A stretch of 64,000 nucleotides of DNA from Acidobacteriota bacterium (GTDB lineage: Bacteria > Acidobacteriota > Blastocatellia > Pyrinomonadales > Pyrinomonadaceae). Each line of letters opens with the position of its first letter. The stretch's first letter is position 1. The translations under genes were made by a program, and so were the position numbers. The stretch lies in the NCBI GenBank assembly GCA_003697135.1, contig RFGC01000019.1, positions 1-64,000 of the forward strand, read 5' to 3'. Of this stretch, positions 47,115 through 57,534 are shown piece after piece. A model generated the notes under the pieces. That model searched no databases and was not told the DNA's origin. It saw nothing but the letters and a program-made list of their open reading frames with translations.

Positions 47115-48302
47115 TCAGCCGACTTTAGCAAATTTTTTGATTAGGCTAAGGCTTATAGCTCCTAAAAGTGTTGGATTTTCGCCTAGTGTTGACGGTGTAA
47201 TTCTAGCCATGGGAATTTTTTGTTTTATAGTAGAAGCGACCTTTTCGGTTAAAGCATCTCCGATCAGATGCCATAGGCTCGTAATTTTACCTGTAATCAC
47301 GACAACTTCAGGACTCAAACCCACAATCAGGTTTGAGATTCCCAAAGCTAGAAAGTCAATTGTCTCAAAAACAGCCTCTAAAGCCTTCTTGTCACCTCTT
47401 GATGCCAGTTTCAGAACTTTGTCAATACTGGTTTCTTTTTTACCTGCGAGTCTGTTGTATCTATCGAGAGTTGCTTTGTTTGAAGTGAATGCTTCTAGGC
47501 AGTAGCGCCCGCCGCATGAACAAGCCGTATCGCTTTTTTGTTTGCCGATTGTCATGTGGCCAAATTCACCTGCCGCACCTTTGTATCCACGATAAACTTG
47601 CCCATCGAAAAATATACCGGTTCCCAAACCTTCAGAAACAAGCACTGTTATAAAACTTTTCACTCCGCGAACCTCCGATTTTCCAAACCATGACTCAGCA
47701 AGAGCAATAGCATTCGCATCATTGTCAATCAATACCGATAAACCCAGCTTTTTTGATAATTTCTCCTTAAGATCCCAATTCTCCCAACCGAAAAAAGGCA
47801 CATAAGTTATCGAACCCGAAACATCGTCAACCACACCGGGAACGCTTATGCCAATTTGAATGTCCTCTTTTTTTAAGCCCTTTTTGATTTTTTTCAGAAC
47901 TTTCAAAATAGCCAAAAACGTCTCATTGCGATCGGTTGGTGTTGGGAAAGATATTTTTTCTAAAATCTCACCGGCGAGATTAGCTGTTGCGACGGTTGTC
48001 AGACTAGGTGTAATATCAACCCCAATAGCCGCCTCTTCATCACGTCTTAGTTCAAGTAACATCGGCTTTCTGCCGCCTGACGACTCTCCTATGCCGATTT
48101 CCTTAACCAAACCTTCTTCTATCAGAGAGTTAACCAACGATGAAACTGTCGAGCGCTGAAGTGCTGTGTGTTTTGCGATTTCAGCGCGCGAAGTTGGTTC
48201 GTATTCTCTAATGTAATTAAGCACCACAAGTTTGTTGATGCTTCGGATCGTATCAGAGCGAGCTACCTGCTGTTTCGCCGTCTCTATATCAATTTTTTTC
48301 AT
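47115..48302 (-). CDS. ROK-family transcriptional repressor (NagC/XylR type)
   Basis: A 395-residue regulator. The N-terminal winged helix (about 25-75) has TSRAEIAKHTALQRSTVSSLVNSLIEEG. The ROK sugar-kinase-like domain has IGVDITPSL, the fold motif VSEGLGTGIFFDGQVYRG, GEFGHMTIG, and the zinc motif CSCGGRYCLEAF. Lacking known effector residues I cannot name the sugar. It lies just upstream of the amylase on the same strand and its promoter region carries the same palindrome, so it very likely controls both. ATG at 48302 is chosen over a start 9 codons upstream. Confidence 0.92.
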   Translation of the reverse strand: MKKIDIETAKQQVARSDTIRSINKLVVLNYIREYEPTSRAEIAKHTALQRSTVSSLVNSLIEEGLVKEIGIGESSGGRKPMLLELRRDEEAAIGVDITPSLTTVATANLAGEILEKISFPTPTDRNETFLAILKVLKKIKKGLKKEDIQIGISVPGVVDDVSGSITYVPFFGWENWDLKEKLSKKLGLSVLIDNDANAIALAESWFGKSEVRGVKSFITVLVSEGLGTGIFFDGQVYRGYKGAAGEFGHMTIGKQKSDTACSCGGRYCLEAFTSNKATLDRYNRLAGKKETSIDKVLKLASRGDKKALEAVFETIDFLALGISNLIVGLSPEVVVITGKITSLWHLIGDALTEKVASTIKQKIPMARITPSTLGENPTLLGAISLSLIKKFAKVG

Positions 48303-48361
48303 AAGAGCAAGGGAAAAGAAACTATACAAAATGGTAAGCCTAAAACAAACAAAATTTCAAG

Positions 48362-48384
48362 CCTTGTTGTGTCACCGAACAAAG
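48362..48384. promoter_or_regulatory. ROK-type operator before the repressor gene
   Basis: CCTTGTT-N9-AACAAAG, one mismatch from the two amylase-side copies, lies 60 nt before the ROK start and 152 nt before the divergent aminotransferase. Suggests autoregulation. Confidence 0.6.
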
Positions 48385-48536
48385 TTTTTGTCTTTTTGAA
48401 TCCTAAATTTGCATATCTTTCTGGCCAAGACAACAAAAGCGAGGCTCATCTTAAGCTAAATGCGTAAGGTTCTGCCTATCTTTCTTCGATTTCTTTTTCG
48501 AGAAGATATGAAGTAACATTTAGTTTTTCAGCATCT

Positions 48537-49694
48537 ATGAAAGAAAAAATACAAGAAACTGGAGGTTATCGCTTGCCACGTCGTTTGCAAGGCGTTCAAA
48601 CAACCCTGATTCGTCAAATTTTTGAAAAGGCACTGCCGGGTTCGATAAATTTCGGTTTAGGAGAACCCGATCTTCAAACCCCGGAATTCTTACGCCGAGA
48701 AGCGGCTAGAGTCACTTTAGAAGAACATAACGGCTACACTTCTCATGCCGGTCTTTTGGCTTTGAGAGAAAAAATATGCACTGCATACCCTCATCTCAAT
48801 CTCAATCCGAATCAAGTTTGCGTTACTGTCGGCTCGCAAGAAGCCATGACTGCTGCATTTCTGGCTCTTTTAGACGACGGAGACGAAGTCTTAATACCGA
48901 ATCCTTCTTTTCCAGCATACGAAAATTGTGTCAAGCTCGCAGGCGGTGTTCCCGTATTTTACAGACTGCCTGCCGAAAAGGATTTCAGCTTCGATCCAGA
49001 AGAATTTGAATCCAAAATCACACAAAAGACAAAAGCCGCTGTAGTTATCTCTCCTTCAAACCCTACTGGTAGGATTTTAAGCGAACAAGACTTACAACAA
49101 ATCGCCGAGATTTTGAAATCAAAAGGCGAAAGCATTTATCTGATTTCTGACGAAATCTATGCAGACCTTTACTTTACAAGCGAAAAGCCTCACTCGGCAT
49201 CTGAGTTCTACGAAAAAACTATTATTGTTTCGGGGCTGTCGAAATCCTTGAGCATGACAGGTTGGCGTTTGGGCTGGATTGCAAGCTCACAAACAGAGGT
49301 TGTCAAATCGGCTTTAGTGATACATGGTTTTTTAACCGTTTGCACTTCGACCATTTCGCAAAAAGCCGCTCTTCTTGCTTGGACCGAAGAAGCCGAAAAA
49401 GCAAAAGCCGAAGCAAGAAAAATCTACAGTGAACGCGGCGAATTCTTGATAGAGCTTTTCCAAAAGGAATTAGGCGTCAGATGCACAAAGCCGGAAGGTG
49501 CATTTTACACAATGGCAGATTTCCGACACTTCGGCGATTGCTTGGAACTAGCAGAGAGATTTTTGCAAAATCGAGTTATTACAGTTCCCGGCATTGCCTT
49601 TGGTTCAGAAGCCAGAGGTTTTTTAAGGATTTCCTTTTGCAACGATTACGAAAAAATCCGTGAAGGTGTTAGGAGAATGAAGGAAGTTTTATGA
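48537..49694 (+). CDS. PLP-dependent aminotransferase, class I/II (aspartate-like)
   Basis: A 385-residue fold-type I enzyme. NFGLGEPDLQTPEFLRREA, VTVGSQEAMTAAFLALLDDGDEV, VVISPSNPTGRILSE and the PLP lysine in SGLSKSLSMTGWRLGWI (near 236) are present. It overlaps asd by 4 nt. That pairing points to an aspartate-family role such as aspartate aminotransferase, though the substrate is not proven. Divergent from ROK. Confidence 0.9.
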   Translation: MKEKIQETGGYRLPRRLQGVQTTLIRQIFEKALPGSINFGLGEPDLQTPEFLRREAARVTLEEHNGYTSHAGLLALREKICTAYPHLNLNPNQVCVTVGSQEAMTAAFLALLDDGDEVLIPNPSFPAYENCVKLAGGVPVFYRLPAEKDFSFDPEEFESKITQKTKAAVVISPSNPTGRILSEQDLQQIAEILKSKGESIYLISDEIYADLYFTSEKPHSASEFYEKTIIVSGLSKSLSMTGWRLGWIASSQTEVVKSALVIHGFLTVCTSTISQKAALLAWTEEAEKAKAEARKIYSERGEFLIELFQKELGVRCTKPEGAFYTMADFRHFGDCLELAERFLQNRVITVPGIAFGSEARGFLRISFCNDYEKIREGVRRMKEVL

Positions 49695-50740
49695 TGAAGT
49701 ATAGAGTTGGTATTTTAGGTGCAACAGGAACGGTCGGACAAAGATTTGTCCAACTCTTAGAATCACATCCGTATTTCGAGATAACAGCACTTGCGGCTTC
49801 CGAACGCTCTGTTGGGAAAACATACGTAGAAGCAACCCCATGGAAACTTCCTACACCGATGCCCGAAAAGATAAAAGAAATCGTAGTGTCACCTATTGAG
49901 CCACCGCTTGATTGCGACTTAGTTTTTTCGAGCCTTCCATCGAGCATTGCACGAGAAACAGAAGAAAAATTTGCAAGGGCAGGTTATCCGGTTATCAGTA
50001 ACTCTTCTTCATTTCGCATGGAAGAAGACGTTCCGCTTCTGATTCCTGAAATAAATCATGATCATCTAGGCATAATCGAAGTGCAGAAACACCGCAGAGG
50101 TTTCGATGCAGGATTCATTGTAACGAATCCAAATTGTGCTGTAACAAGTTTTGCTCCGCCACTTGCGGCTTTGCATGAAAAGTTCGGCGTCGAAGCAGTC
50201 ATAGTTACAACGCTCCAAGCAATTTCAGGAGCAGGCTATCCGGGCATTCCGGCTTATGACATAACCGATAATGTTTTTCCATACATCTCAGGCGAAGAGC
50301 CTAAAGTTGAAACAGAAGCCCAAAAAATTTTGGGGAAGTTCCAAGATGGAGAAATCGTGAAAGCTGATTTTACAGTATCGGCGCAATGTTTCAGAGTAAA
50401 CGTAATGGACGGACATTTGGCTTCTGTGCGAGTCAAACTCAGAGAAAACGCAACGCTAGAAGACGTTAAACAAGCTATGATTGATTATCCAGCACTCGAT
50501 CTTCCTTCGTCGCCATCGCAATTCATATACGTTTGCGATGAACCCGATCGCCCTCAACCGCGCCTTGATAGAGACAGAGGAAATGGCATGACAATCACTG
50601 TTGGAAGACTTTTCCCCGATAATGTTTTCGATTATCGCTTCGTCTGTCTCAGCCACAATACGATCAGAGGCGCCGCTGGAGCCGCCATCTTAAATGCAGA
50701 GCTTCTCGTGGAAAAAAGAATGATCAAAAGAAAAAGCTAA
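49691..50740 (+). CDS. asd: Aspartate-semialdehyde dehydrogenase
   Basis: A 349-residue NADPH enzyme making aspartate semialdehyde for threonine, methionine and lysine. GILGATGTVGQRFVQLLE binds NADP, C149 is the catalytic cysteine in VTNPNCAVT and LSHNTIRGAAGAAILNAEL is the C-terminal signature. The sequence resembles the archaeal/fungal branch more than the E. coli or Bacillus form. An ATGATG start overlaps the aminotransferase stop by 4 nt. Confidence 0.94.
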   Translation: MMKYRVGILGATGTVGQRFVQLLESHPYFEITALAASERSVGKTYVEATPWKLPTPMPEKIKEIVVSPIEPPLDCDLVFSSLPSSIARETEEKFARAGYPVISNSSSFRMEEDVPLLIPEINHDHLGIIEVQKHRRGFDAGFIVTNPNCAVTSFAPPLAALHEKFGVEAVIVTTLQAISGAGYPGIPAYDITDNVFPYISGEEPKVETEAQKILGKFQDGEIVKADFTVSAQCFRVNVMDGHLASVRVKLRENATLEDVKQAMIDYPALDLPSSPSQFIYVCDEPDRPQPRLDRDRGNGMTITVGRLFPDNVFDYRFVCLSHNTIRGAAGAAILNAELLVEKRMIKRKS

Positions 50741-50814
50741 CTAGAACGAACGCTCCGATCAGCAGACCAGAATGAATCGCAAAAGCGAGCCTTTTTCTCT
50801 CATGAATAGCTAGC

Positions 50815-51342
50815 TCATCTTATTTGCGCTGACGATAAAGCAACCAACGTATTGGCAAGTCTTTCGACTGTGGTTAAAAGGGTTCTTCCAGCTTGAACAA
50901 ACTGACCTGACATAGCTTGCTCCTCAGCAAGATTACAATCCTCGACTATTCCGATTAAACTGGTCGAGTAAGGATTAAGTTTTTGATCGCTTCGGAATTC
51001 TGCTTCCAGGATTGCCAACCCTATTCTCAAATCTCCAATGCTTTGAATTACCTTTCGCTTGAATTCTTCGTTTCTTTCAATTGTTGTTTTCGAGATATTT
51101 CCCTTTTTGGCTTCTTGGTCAATTTGCTCTATTTCTCTAGCTACACCACCTAAAACATAAATGAATCTAGTGACGTTGATGAGCTGTGTTGAAACCCTTT
51201 CTGCCACTTGCCTGATTTGAGACGCACTTGAGCCTGATTTAGTTACTGGCGTCTTTCCCTTTCTTTGCGCTTCAGTGTAGCAAGTCAAAAAAATAACTAG
51301 CAAAACCAAAATAAGCGCTTTTTTTGCAATGATTTTCAGCAT
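50815..51342 (-). CDS. Hypothetical secreted helical protein
   Basis: A 175-residue protein. A signal peptide, KKALILVLLVIFLTCYTEAQ, ends near residue 25. A cysteine within it is not in a clean lipobox. The mature part is mostly helical and rich in charged residues. I do not recognise the family. It converges with asd and is divergent from lipB. Periplasmic location is inferred. Confidence 0.7.
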   Translation of the reverse strand: MLKIIAKKALILVLLVIFLTCYTEAQRKGKTPVTKSGSSASQIRQVAERVSTQLINVTRFIYVLGGVAREIEQIDQEAKKGNISKTTIERNEEFKRKVIQSIGDLRIGLAILEAEFRSDQKLNPYSTSLIGIVEDCNLAEEQAMSGQFVQAGRTLLTTVERLANTLVALSSAQIR

Positions 51343-51348
51343 AAACTT

Positions 51349-51377
51349 TTGCTCACATGAGAAAATTCGATTAAAAT
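51349..51377 (+). promoter_or_regulatory. Candidate lipB promoter
   Basis: -35 TTGCTC (51349-51354), 17-bp spacer, -10 TAAAAT (51372-51377). Transcription would start about 7 nt before the lipB ATG, giving a nearly leaderless mRNA. Confidence 0.35.
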
Positions 51378-51390
51378 CTTAACACAAGTG

Positions 51391-52083
51391 ATGAAAAAAA
51401 GACGTTTGAAAGTTTTCCGTCTTGGCAGGATTGGTTACGCAGAAGCTCTTCGCATACAAAAACAAACTGAACAAGCCATAATTTCAGGTCAGGAAACAGA
51501 CACGCTTTTTTTGCTTGAACATCCGCACGTTTACACGATAGGAAGACGCGCCAAAAACGACGGCATACTCGCTTCACCCGAAATCCTAAAAGCAATCGGC
51601 GCAGAAGTCTTCGAAACTGATCGAGGCGGAAAAATTACATATCACGGACTAGGCCAAATAGTCGGCTACCCAGTCATCAATTTGAGCCTTTTCAAAGAAG
51701 ACGTTCACAACTACGTTCGATGCTTAGAAGAAGTTCTTATCAAAACAGTTGCGGAGTATGGCATCGAAGCCTTCCGCATTGAAGGCTTGACGGGAGTTCA
51801 CACAAAAGAAGGAAAAATCGCCGCAATCGGTGTTCACATAAAACGCTGGGTAACAACGCACGGATTCGCCTTGAACGTAAATACCGACCTGAGTTATTTT
51901 AATTGGATAATCGCATGCGAAGGTGAACCCGTAACTTCTATGGAAAAAATTTTAGGTCGGCAGATTGACTTATCGGAAGTTGAAGATAAAATTATCAAAA
52001 GTTTCTCGGAAGTTTTCGATTTCGACGAAGTCGTAGAAACTCAATTTGACTTCAAAGCGAAGGGAGAATCAGCAAAGAGATGA
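51391..52083 (+). CDS. lipB: Octanoyl-ACP:protein N-octanoyltransferase
   Basis: A 230-residue enzyme attaching octanoate to lipoyl domains. LEHPHVYTIGRRAKNDGIL, DRGGKITYHGLGQIVGYPV (R-G-G and H-G-x-G-Q), KIAAIGVHIKRWVTTHGFALNV and the catalytic cysteine region NWIIACEGEPVTSM are all present. The ATG at 51391 is preferred to GTG at 51388. Lipoate is needed for the 2-oxoacid dehydrogenases, such as the kgd-encoded complex at the end of the window. Confidence 0.95.
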   Translation: MKKRRLKVFRLGRIGYAEALRIQKQTEQAIISGQETDTLFLLEHPHVYTIGRRAKNDGILASPEILKAIGAEVFETDRGGKITYHGLGQIVGYPVINLSLFKEDVHNYVRCLEEVLIKTVAEYGIEAFRIEGLTGVHTKEGKIAAIGVHIKRWVTTHGFALNVNTDLSYFNWIIACEGEPVTSMEKILGRQIDLSEVEDKIIKSFSEVFDFDEVVETQFDFKAKGESAKR

Positions 52084-52814
52084 GACGCGACATTACATCA
52101 TGGTTTAGTCACAACCTCGGAATGGAAATGCCGATAGTTGCGTATGGACATGCAGGCTATCCGCTTTTGATGTTTCCTACAGCAGCAGCCGATTTTCTCG
52201 AATATGAAAGATTTTACATGATTCACGCAATAAGGGACTTCATCGAAAGCGGTTTGCTTAGAGCTTATTCGATAAATTCGGTTAATCGCTACAGCCTGCT
52301 TAATCGTGAAGCACATCCGGCATGGAAAGCTGAAATGCTTTCTCGCTACGACCGTTACATTGTTGAAGAAGTTTTACCGCTTATAAGAAGCGAATGCGGA
52401 AAAGACGCACGCCCATTGACAACCGGAGCCAGCCTCGGTGCTTTCCTAGCCGCAAATACTTACTTCAAGCATCCTGATCTTTTTCGCGGCACAATCGCAA
52501 TGAGCGGAAGTTATGACATCTACCATTATTTGGAAAACTACTTTGATGACAATGTTTATTTCAATAACCCGATGATGTATTTGAAAAATCTGAATGACGA
52601 TTACTATCTGCCACTACTCAGGAAAGCTGATTCAATCGTAATCGTCACGGGCCAAGGAGCTTACGAAGCACCAGACCGAAGTCGCGAATTTTCAGCACTC
52701 CTGCACTCGAAAGGAATTCCGCATATTCTTGACATCTGGGGCTACGACGTAAATCATGATTGGGTTTGGTGGCGTAGAATGCTGCCTTATTACTTAGGAA
52801 AGTTCTTTAGCTGA
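52080..52814 (+). CDS. Alpha/beta-hydrolase, esterase family
   Basis: A 244-residue hydrolase. The nucleophile is the Ser in LTTGASLGAFLAANTYF (GxSxG) and the His probably in YDVNHDWVWWRRMLPYY. The shape follows the esterase D-like 'putative esterase' family. No signal peptide, so probably cytoplasmic. It overlaps lipB by 4 nt (ATGA), so the two are co-translated. The substrate is unknown. Confidence 0.85.
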   Translation: MRRDITSWFSHNLGMEMPIVAYGHAGYPLLMFPTAAADFLEYERFYMIHAIRDFIESGLLRAYSINSVNRYSLLNREAHPAWKAEMLSRYDRYIVEEVLPLIRSECGKDARPLTTGASLGAFLAANTYFKHPDLFRGTIAMSGSYDIYHYLENYFDDNVYFNNPMMYLKNLNDDYYLPLLRKADSIVIVTGQGAYEAPDRSREFSALLHSKGIPHILDIWGYDVNHDWVWWRRMLPYYLGKFFS

Positions 52815-52872
52815 AAACCCGAATACAGCTCGATTCGCAAAAACTTATGAAGTTTGATAATCGAAGATTGGG

Positions 52873-53253
52873 ATGACAGAAAAAGGCAAAAAGCGTATTT
52901 TGCTCGCCGAAGATGATTCTTCGATGCGACGCTTTGTCGAGATTATCCTAAAAAATGCAGGCTACGAAGTTATAGCGGTTGAAGATGGCTTGGCTGCTGC
53001 TGATTCTCTTTTGAAAAACGAATTTGATTGTGTGATTGCAGACGCTATCATGCCGAATCTTTCAGGCTTCGATTTGTGCCGAATGGCTCGATCCAGTGAA
53101 AAGAAAATTCCCTGCATTATCTTGAGCGGATTGGATACTCAAGAAAATCTTCAAGAAGAAAACCATGACCTGTTCGATGCTTTCGTTACAAAAGATGAAA
53201 AACTCAAAGACAGCCTTCTTTCTGCTTTGAGAAGTCTGTTCGAGTCGAGTTGA
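52873..53253 (+). CDS. Single-domain response regulator (receiver only)
   Basis: A 126-residue CheY-like receiver. D14 and D15 bind Mg, D57 (VIADAIMP) accepts phosphate, and the conserved Lys is in FVTKDEK. No output domain follows. The kinase partner is unknown. The orphan sensor kinase at 33771-35456 is one candidate by default only. Confidence 0.9.
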   Translation: MTEKGKKRILLAEDDSSMRRFVEIILKNAGYEVIAVEDGLAAADSLLKNEFDCVIADAIMPNLSGFDLCRMARSSEKKIPCIILSGLDTQENLQEENHDLFDAFVTKDEKLKDSLLSALRSLFESS

Positions 53254-53291
53254 ATTATACGAAAAATTGGGCTTTCCAAACCTTTGGTGAC

Positions 53292-54620
53292 TTACAACTC
53301 TCTCAAAGACTCTTCGCAAGCCTCGATGGTTTTGTCAAAATCTTCCGTTGAGTGTGCGTAAGAGAAAAACCAAGCTTCAAATTGCGATGGCGGAAGGTAA
53401 ATGCCTTTCTCTAGCATCAAGCGGAAAAATTTTGCAAACTTTTGAGTATCGGAAGTTTTTGCAGAATCGAAATCCGTAACCTCGCTATCTGTGAAAAACA
53501 ATGTGAGCATCGAGCCAACACGATTAAGCGTAAAGCTAAACCCTTTCTTTCGGACGGCTTCTTGGATTCCTTCAGCTAGGTATTTACCTTTCTTTTCGAG
53601 TTGTTCGTAAAAATCGGGTGTTTCGTCTATTATCTTGAGTGTTTCCAGACCTGCGGTCATTGCCAGTGGATTCCCTGACAAAGTGCCAGCTTGATAAACT
53701 GCGCCCGATGGTGCGATCATTTGCATAATCTCAGCGCGCCCACCGTAAGCGCCCACAGGCAACCCACCACCGATGATTTTCCCAAACGTTGTCAAATCAG
53801 GTTTGACTCCATAAATTTCTTGCGCGCCACCTCTGGCAACACGAAAACCAGTCATGACTTCATCGAAAATCAACAAAATTCCCTCTTCGGTGCAAACTTT
53901 ACGGAGTTCTTCCAAAAATTCTTTTCTTGCAGGAACACAACCCATGTTTCCAGCTATCGGTTCAATAAAAACCGCCGCAATCTCTGCTTTGTTCTGCTCA
54001 ACGAGACGATAAACAGATTCTATCGAATTGAATCGAGCCGTGAGAGTGTCCCTTGCCGTTGCTTCAGTCACGCCGGGCGAATCAGGTAATCCTAAAGTTG
54101 CCACTCCTGAACCTGCCTTAATCAAAAAGGAATCGCCGTGACCGTGATAACAACCCTCGAATTTGATGACTTTATTTCGTCCTGTAAAAGCTCTCGCCAA
54201 ACGCACTGCACTCATTGTGGCTTCGGTGCCGGAATTAACCATTCGCACCATCTCTACAGACGGAACAAATTTTTTTATCATTTTGGCGAGTTCTAATTCC
54301 GGCTCAGAATTTGCCCCAAAACTCGTTCCGTTCTCGGCCATTTCTTGTATGGCTTTGACAACTCTCGGATGAGCATGGCCTACAATCATCGGGCCCCAAG
54401 AACCTATGTAGTCAATGAACTCATTTCCATCAACGTCCCACATTTTCGAGCCTTTTGCTCGTTTGATATAAAGCGGATTGCCGCCAACTGACTTAAATGC
54501 TCGAACAGGCGAATTGACGCCTCCGGGCAAATGTTTTTGCGCCTCCGCAAAAAGCTTTACGCTCGTTTCTACGTTAAGATTTGAAACATTCTTTGAAAAA
54601 TCGGTCTTGGTCGTCTTCAT
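53292..54620 (-). CDS. hemL: Glutamate-1-semialdehyde 2,1-aminomutase
   Basis: A 442-residue PLP enzyme making 5-aminolevulinate for haem. Its PLP lysine is K281 in [37 protein letters not shown] and [22 protein letters not shown] are signature stretches. It follows hemB by 43 nt on the same strand, so the C5 pathway is used here. Confidence 0.97.
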   Translation of the reverse strand: MKTTKTDFSKNVSNLNVETSVKLFAEAQKHLPGGVNSPVRAFKSVGGNPLYIKRAKGSKMWDVDGNEFIDYIGSWGPMIVGHAHPRVVKAIQEMAENGTSFGANSEPELELAKMIKKFVPSVEMVRMVNSGTEATMSAVRLARAFTGRNKVIKFEGCYHGHGDSFLIKAGSGVATLGLPDSPGVTEATARDTLTARFNSIESVYRLVEQNKAEIAAVFIEPIAGNMGCVPARKEFLEELRKVCTEEGILLIFDEVMTGFRVARGGAQEIYGVKPDLTTFGKIIGGGLPVGAYGGRAEIMQMIAPSGAVYQAGTLSGNPLAMTAGLETLKIIDETPDFYEQLEKKGKYLAEGIQEAVRKKGFSFTLNRVGSMLTLFFTDSEVTDFDSAKTSDTQKFAKFFRLMLEKGIYLPPSQFEAWFFSYAHSTEDFDKTIEACEESLREL

Positions 54621-54663
54621 TGTTCAACAAACCTTCAATTTTTTTGTCCAATTTCCCAGCACT

Positions 54664-55641
54664 CTAAATCAGTCTTGCCGCTTCTTTTGCAAAATAGGTG
54701 ATAATCAAATCGGCTCCAGCGCGTTTTATCGCTACGAGCGACTCCATCATCACACGCTCACCGTCAATCCAGCCACGCTCCGCTGCGGCTTTTATCATCG
54801 AATACTCACCGCTCACGTTATACGCCGCTATCGGCAAATCGAATCTTTCTCTTGCACGTCTGATGATGTCCAAATAAGCCAAAGCAGGCTTAACCATTAC
54901 AATATCGGCTCCTTCTTGAATATCAAGCGCAATTTCACGCATAGCTTCGTTGCTGTTGGCGAAATCCATTTGGTATGATTTTCGGTCGCCAAACTTCGGT
55001 GCCGATTCAGCCGCTTCGCGAAAAGGTGCATAAAACGCAGATGCAAATTTTGCTGAATAAGCCATTATTGGAATTTCCGTAAAGCCATTTTCGTCCAATA
55101 TTTGTCTTATCCTGCTGATTCTTCCGTCCATCATGTCCGATGGTGCTACGATGTCTGCTCCGGCTTCTGCATGTGTTAATGCTTGCTTGGCAAGTAGTTC
55201 TAAAGTTTTGTCATTATGAACGTATCCATTCTCAATCACGCCGCAATGCCCATGAGAAGTGTATTCGCAAAGGCAAACATCCGTGATTACGATTATTTCA
55301 TCGGAAAATCGTTTTTTGATTTCAATTGTTGCTCTTTGAACAACGCCGTTCGGATCGTAGCCGCTTGTTCCCAGTTCATCTTTGAAATCAGGCACGCCAA
55401 ATAGCAAAATCGCACGAATGCCAAGTTTAAGAATTTCATCGCATTCACGCAAAACATTATCAATCGAGAGTTGATAAACGTTCGGCATCGAGCTGATTTC
55501 GCGCTTTTTTTGATTTCCCTCGGCGACGAAAATTGGAAAAATAAAATCATCTTTTGCAAGGCGAGTTTCGCAAATCATTTCTCGCAAAAGAGCATTGCGA
55601 CGCAATCGCCGAAGCCTCGTAATCGGAAAGTTCGGATACAT
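54664..55641 (-). CDS. hemB: Porphobilinogen synthase
   Basis: A 325-residue enzyme joining two 5-aminolevulinates. The zinc cysteines are in [14 protein letters not shown]. The two active-site lysines are in [12 protein letters not shown] (near 195) and [11 protein letters not shown] (near 250). Start [22 protein letters not shown]. It is followed by hemL, with trpB upstream. Confidence 0.97.
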   Translation of the reverse strand: MYPNFPITRLRRLRRNALLREMICETRLAKDDFIFPIFVAEGNQKKREISSMPNVYQLSIDNVLRECDEILKLGIRAILLFGVPDFKDELGTSGYDPNGVVQRATIEIKKRFSDEIIVITDVCLCEYTSHGHCGVIENGYVHNDKTLELLAKQALTHAEAGADIVAPSDMMDGRISRIRQILDENGFTEIPIMAYSAKFASAFYAPFREAAESAPKFGDRKSYQMDFANSNEAMREIALDIQEGADIVMVKPALAYLDIIRRARERFDLPIAAYNVSGEYSMIKAAAERGWIDGERVMMESLVAIKRAGADLIITYFAKEAARLI

Positions 55642-55699
55642 AACACTTTTATTATCTCAAAGTCCTGAAAATCGAACGAAACTAGCCAAAACGCTCATA

Positions 55700-56920
55700 T
55701 TAAATTGTTCGTTGCATTACGTCTGCTTGATGATATTCTCGAAAAGTGTTTATGTCCTTGTCACCCCTGCCAGAAAGATTGATGATGATTATCTGATCCT
55801 TTGGCATCGAAGGAGCGATTTTCATTGCATAGGCAATGGCATGAGCGCTTTCTAGCGCAGGAATAATGCCTTCCGTCCGAGATAAAAACTCAAACGCCTC
55901 GATGGCTTCTGCGTCAGAAACGGCAACGTATTCGACACGCCCGATGTCATGCAAAAAGGCATGTTCAGGTCCTATCGAAGCATAATCGAGACCAGCCGAG
56001 ACTGAATGAGTCAATGCAATCTGCCCACGCTCATCTTGGAGAACATAGCTTTTAGTCCCTTGCAAAACACCGATTTTACCGCCTTCTAAAAACCTGGCCG
56101 CGTGCTTGCCTAATTCTTTGCCTTTGCCGCCTGCTTCAACGCCTATCATTTTCACAGATTCGTCTTGCAAAAATGCGTGGAAAAGCCCTATTGCATTTGA
56201 ACCTCCACCAACGCAAGCAATCAGCAAATCAGGTAAACGCCCTTCTTTCTCCAGAATTTGACTTCTGGCTTCCTTGCCGATAACGCTTTGAAAGTCTCTC
56301 ACCATCAACGGATAAGGATGCGGACCGAGAACGCTTCCCAAAAGGTAGTGAGTCGTTTCAACGTTTGTGACCCAATCACGCAAGGCTTCGTTGATTGCGT
56401 CCTTCAAGGTGCGTGAACCTGCATCAACGCCGCGCACTTCCGCTCCGAGTAGTTTCATGCGAAAGACGTTTAGTTCTTGGCGTCGCATGTCTTCTGTTCC
56501 CATGTAAACTACGCATTCAAATCCAAACAGAGCGCAAACCGTTGCGGTAGCAACGCCGTGCTGTCCTGCGCCGGTTTCCGCAATTATGCGTCGCTTGCCC
56601 ATGCGCTTTGCAAGAAGTATCTGCCCAATGCAGTTGTTTATCTTATGCGCGCCCGTGTGGTTTAGGTCTTCGCGTTTTAGATAAATTTTCGCTCCGCCGA
56701 GTGCTTCTGAAAATCTTTTCGCATAGAACAGCGGTGTTGGACGCCCGCTGAAATCTCTGAGCAATTTTTGAAACTCTGCCTGAAAATCCGCATCATCGCG
56801 AATAGCAAGATAGCTCGCCGTAAGCTCTTCGAGCGGTGAAACCAGAGTTTCGGGAACAAACCTTCCACCAAAAGCTCCCCAATAGCCTCTTTCATCTGGT
56901 TGAAACTGTATCGCTTCCAT
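55700..56920 (-). CDS. trpB: Tryptophan synthase beta chain
   Basis: A 406-residue PLP enzyme condensing indole with serine. The PLP lysine is in [15 protein letters not shown]. Also [13 protein letters not shown] at the start, [19 protein letters not shown] and the glycine-rich [15 protein letters not shown]. Typical TrpB1 length. Its start lies 29 nt inside trpF. trpA is not adjacent in the window, an unusual separation. Confidence 0.97.
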   Translation of the reverse strand: MEAIQFQPDERGYWGAFGGRFVPETLVSPLEELTASYLAIRDDADFQAEFQKLLRDFSGRPTPLFYAKRFSEALGGAKIYLKREDLNHTGAHKINNCIGQILLAKRMGKRRIIAETGAGQHGVATATVCALFGFECVVYMGTEDMRRQELNVFRMKLLGAEVRGVDAGSRTLKDAINEALRDWVTNVETTHYLLGSVLGPHPYPLMVRDFQSVIGKEARSQILEKEGRLPDLLIACVGGGSNAIGLFHAFLQDESVKMIGVEAGGKGKELGKHAARFLEGGKIGVLQGTKSYVLQDERGQIALTHSVSAGLDYASIGPEHAFLHDIGRVEYVAVSDAEAIEAFEFLSRTEGIIPALESAHAIAYAMKIAPSMPKDQIIIINLSGRGDKDINTFREYHQADVMQRTI

Positions 56921-57533
56921 ACCTAACTGCCTTTACAAAACTTTTGATTTTCGCTTGGTCCTTTACTCCCTTTGCCTTTTCTACTCCACTACAAACGTCA
57001 ACGGCAAAAGGCTTTACTTTCCGAATTGCCTCTGCTACGTTTTCGCTGGAAAGTCCACCGGCAAGATAAATTTTAGGGAAAATTTTGCTCACGCTTTTTG
57101 CTATTTCCCAGTCGAAGACTTCGCCCGTTCCGCCATAGTGCGATGGATTATAGGAATCCAGCAAAACCGCATCAATCGGAAAGCTCTTTATTGTTTGAAT
57201 GTCGAAATCGCCGGAAACCCTAAAAGCCTTTATAATCTCCAAATCCGTCTTTTGCCTGAGTTCAAAGACAAATTCAGGTGTTTCTTCGCCATGAAGCTGA
57301 ATCGCCTCGATTTTCACCAAATTAACAGTTTGCAGAATCTCCTCGATCGTTGCATTGACAAACACTCCGACTTTGGCAATGCTCACTTGCTTAGCTATTT
57401 GAGAAGCTTCAAACGGCTTTATATAGCGAGCGCTTTTCGGATAAAAGTTAAATCCCAACATATCTGCGCCTTCTTCGACGCAAAACAAAGCATCTTCAAG
57501 ATTTGTAATTCCGCAGATTTTGATCAAAACCAT
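56892..57533 (-). CDS. trpF: Phosphoribosylanthranilate isomerase
   Basis: A 213-residue (beta/alpha)8 enzyme of tryptophan synthesis. [16 protein letters not shown] contains the catalytic Cys and QLHGEE and [20 protein letters not shown] contain the Asp and phosphate-binding glycines. ATG at 57533 is the usual family start, 1 nt after the preceding gene's stop. The 3' end overlaps trpB by 29 nt. Confidence 0.95.
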   Translation of the reverse strand: MVLIKICGITNLEDALFCVEEGADMLGFNFYPKSARYIKPFEASQIAKQVSIAKVGVFVNATIEEILQTVNLVKIEAIQLHGEETPEFVFELRQKTDLEIIKAFRVSGDFDIQTIKSFPIDAVLLDSYNPSHYGGTGEVFDWEIAKSVSKIFPKIYLAGGLSSENVAEAIRKVKPFAVDVCSGVEKAKGVKDQAKIKSFVKAVRYGSDTVSTR

Positions 57534-57534
57534 T

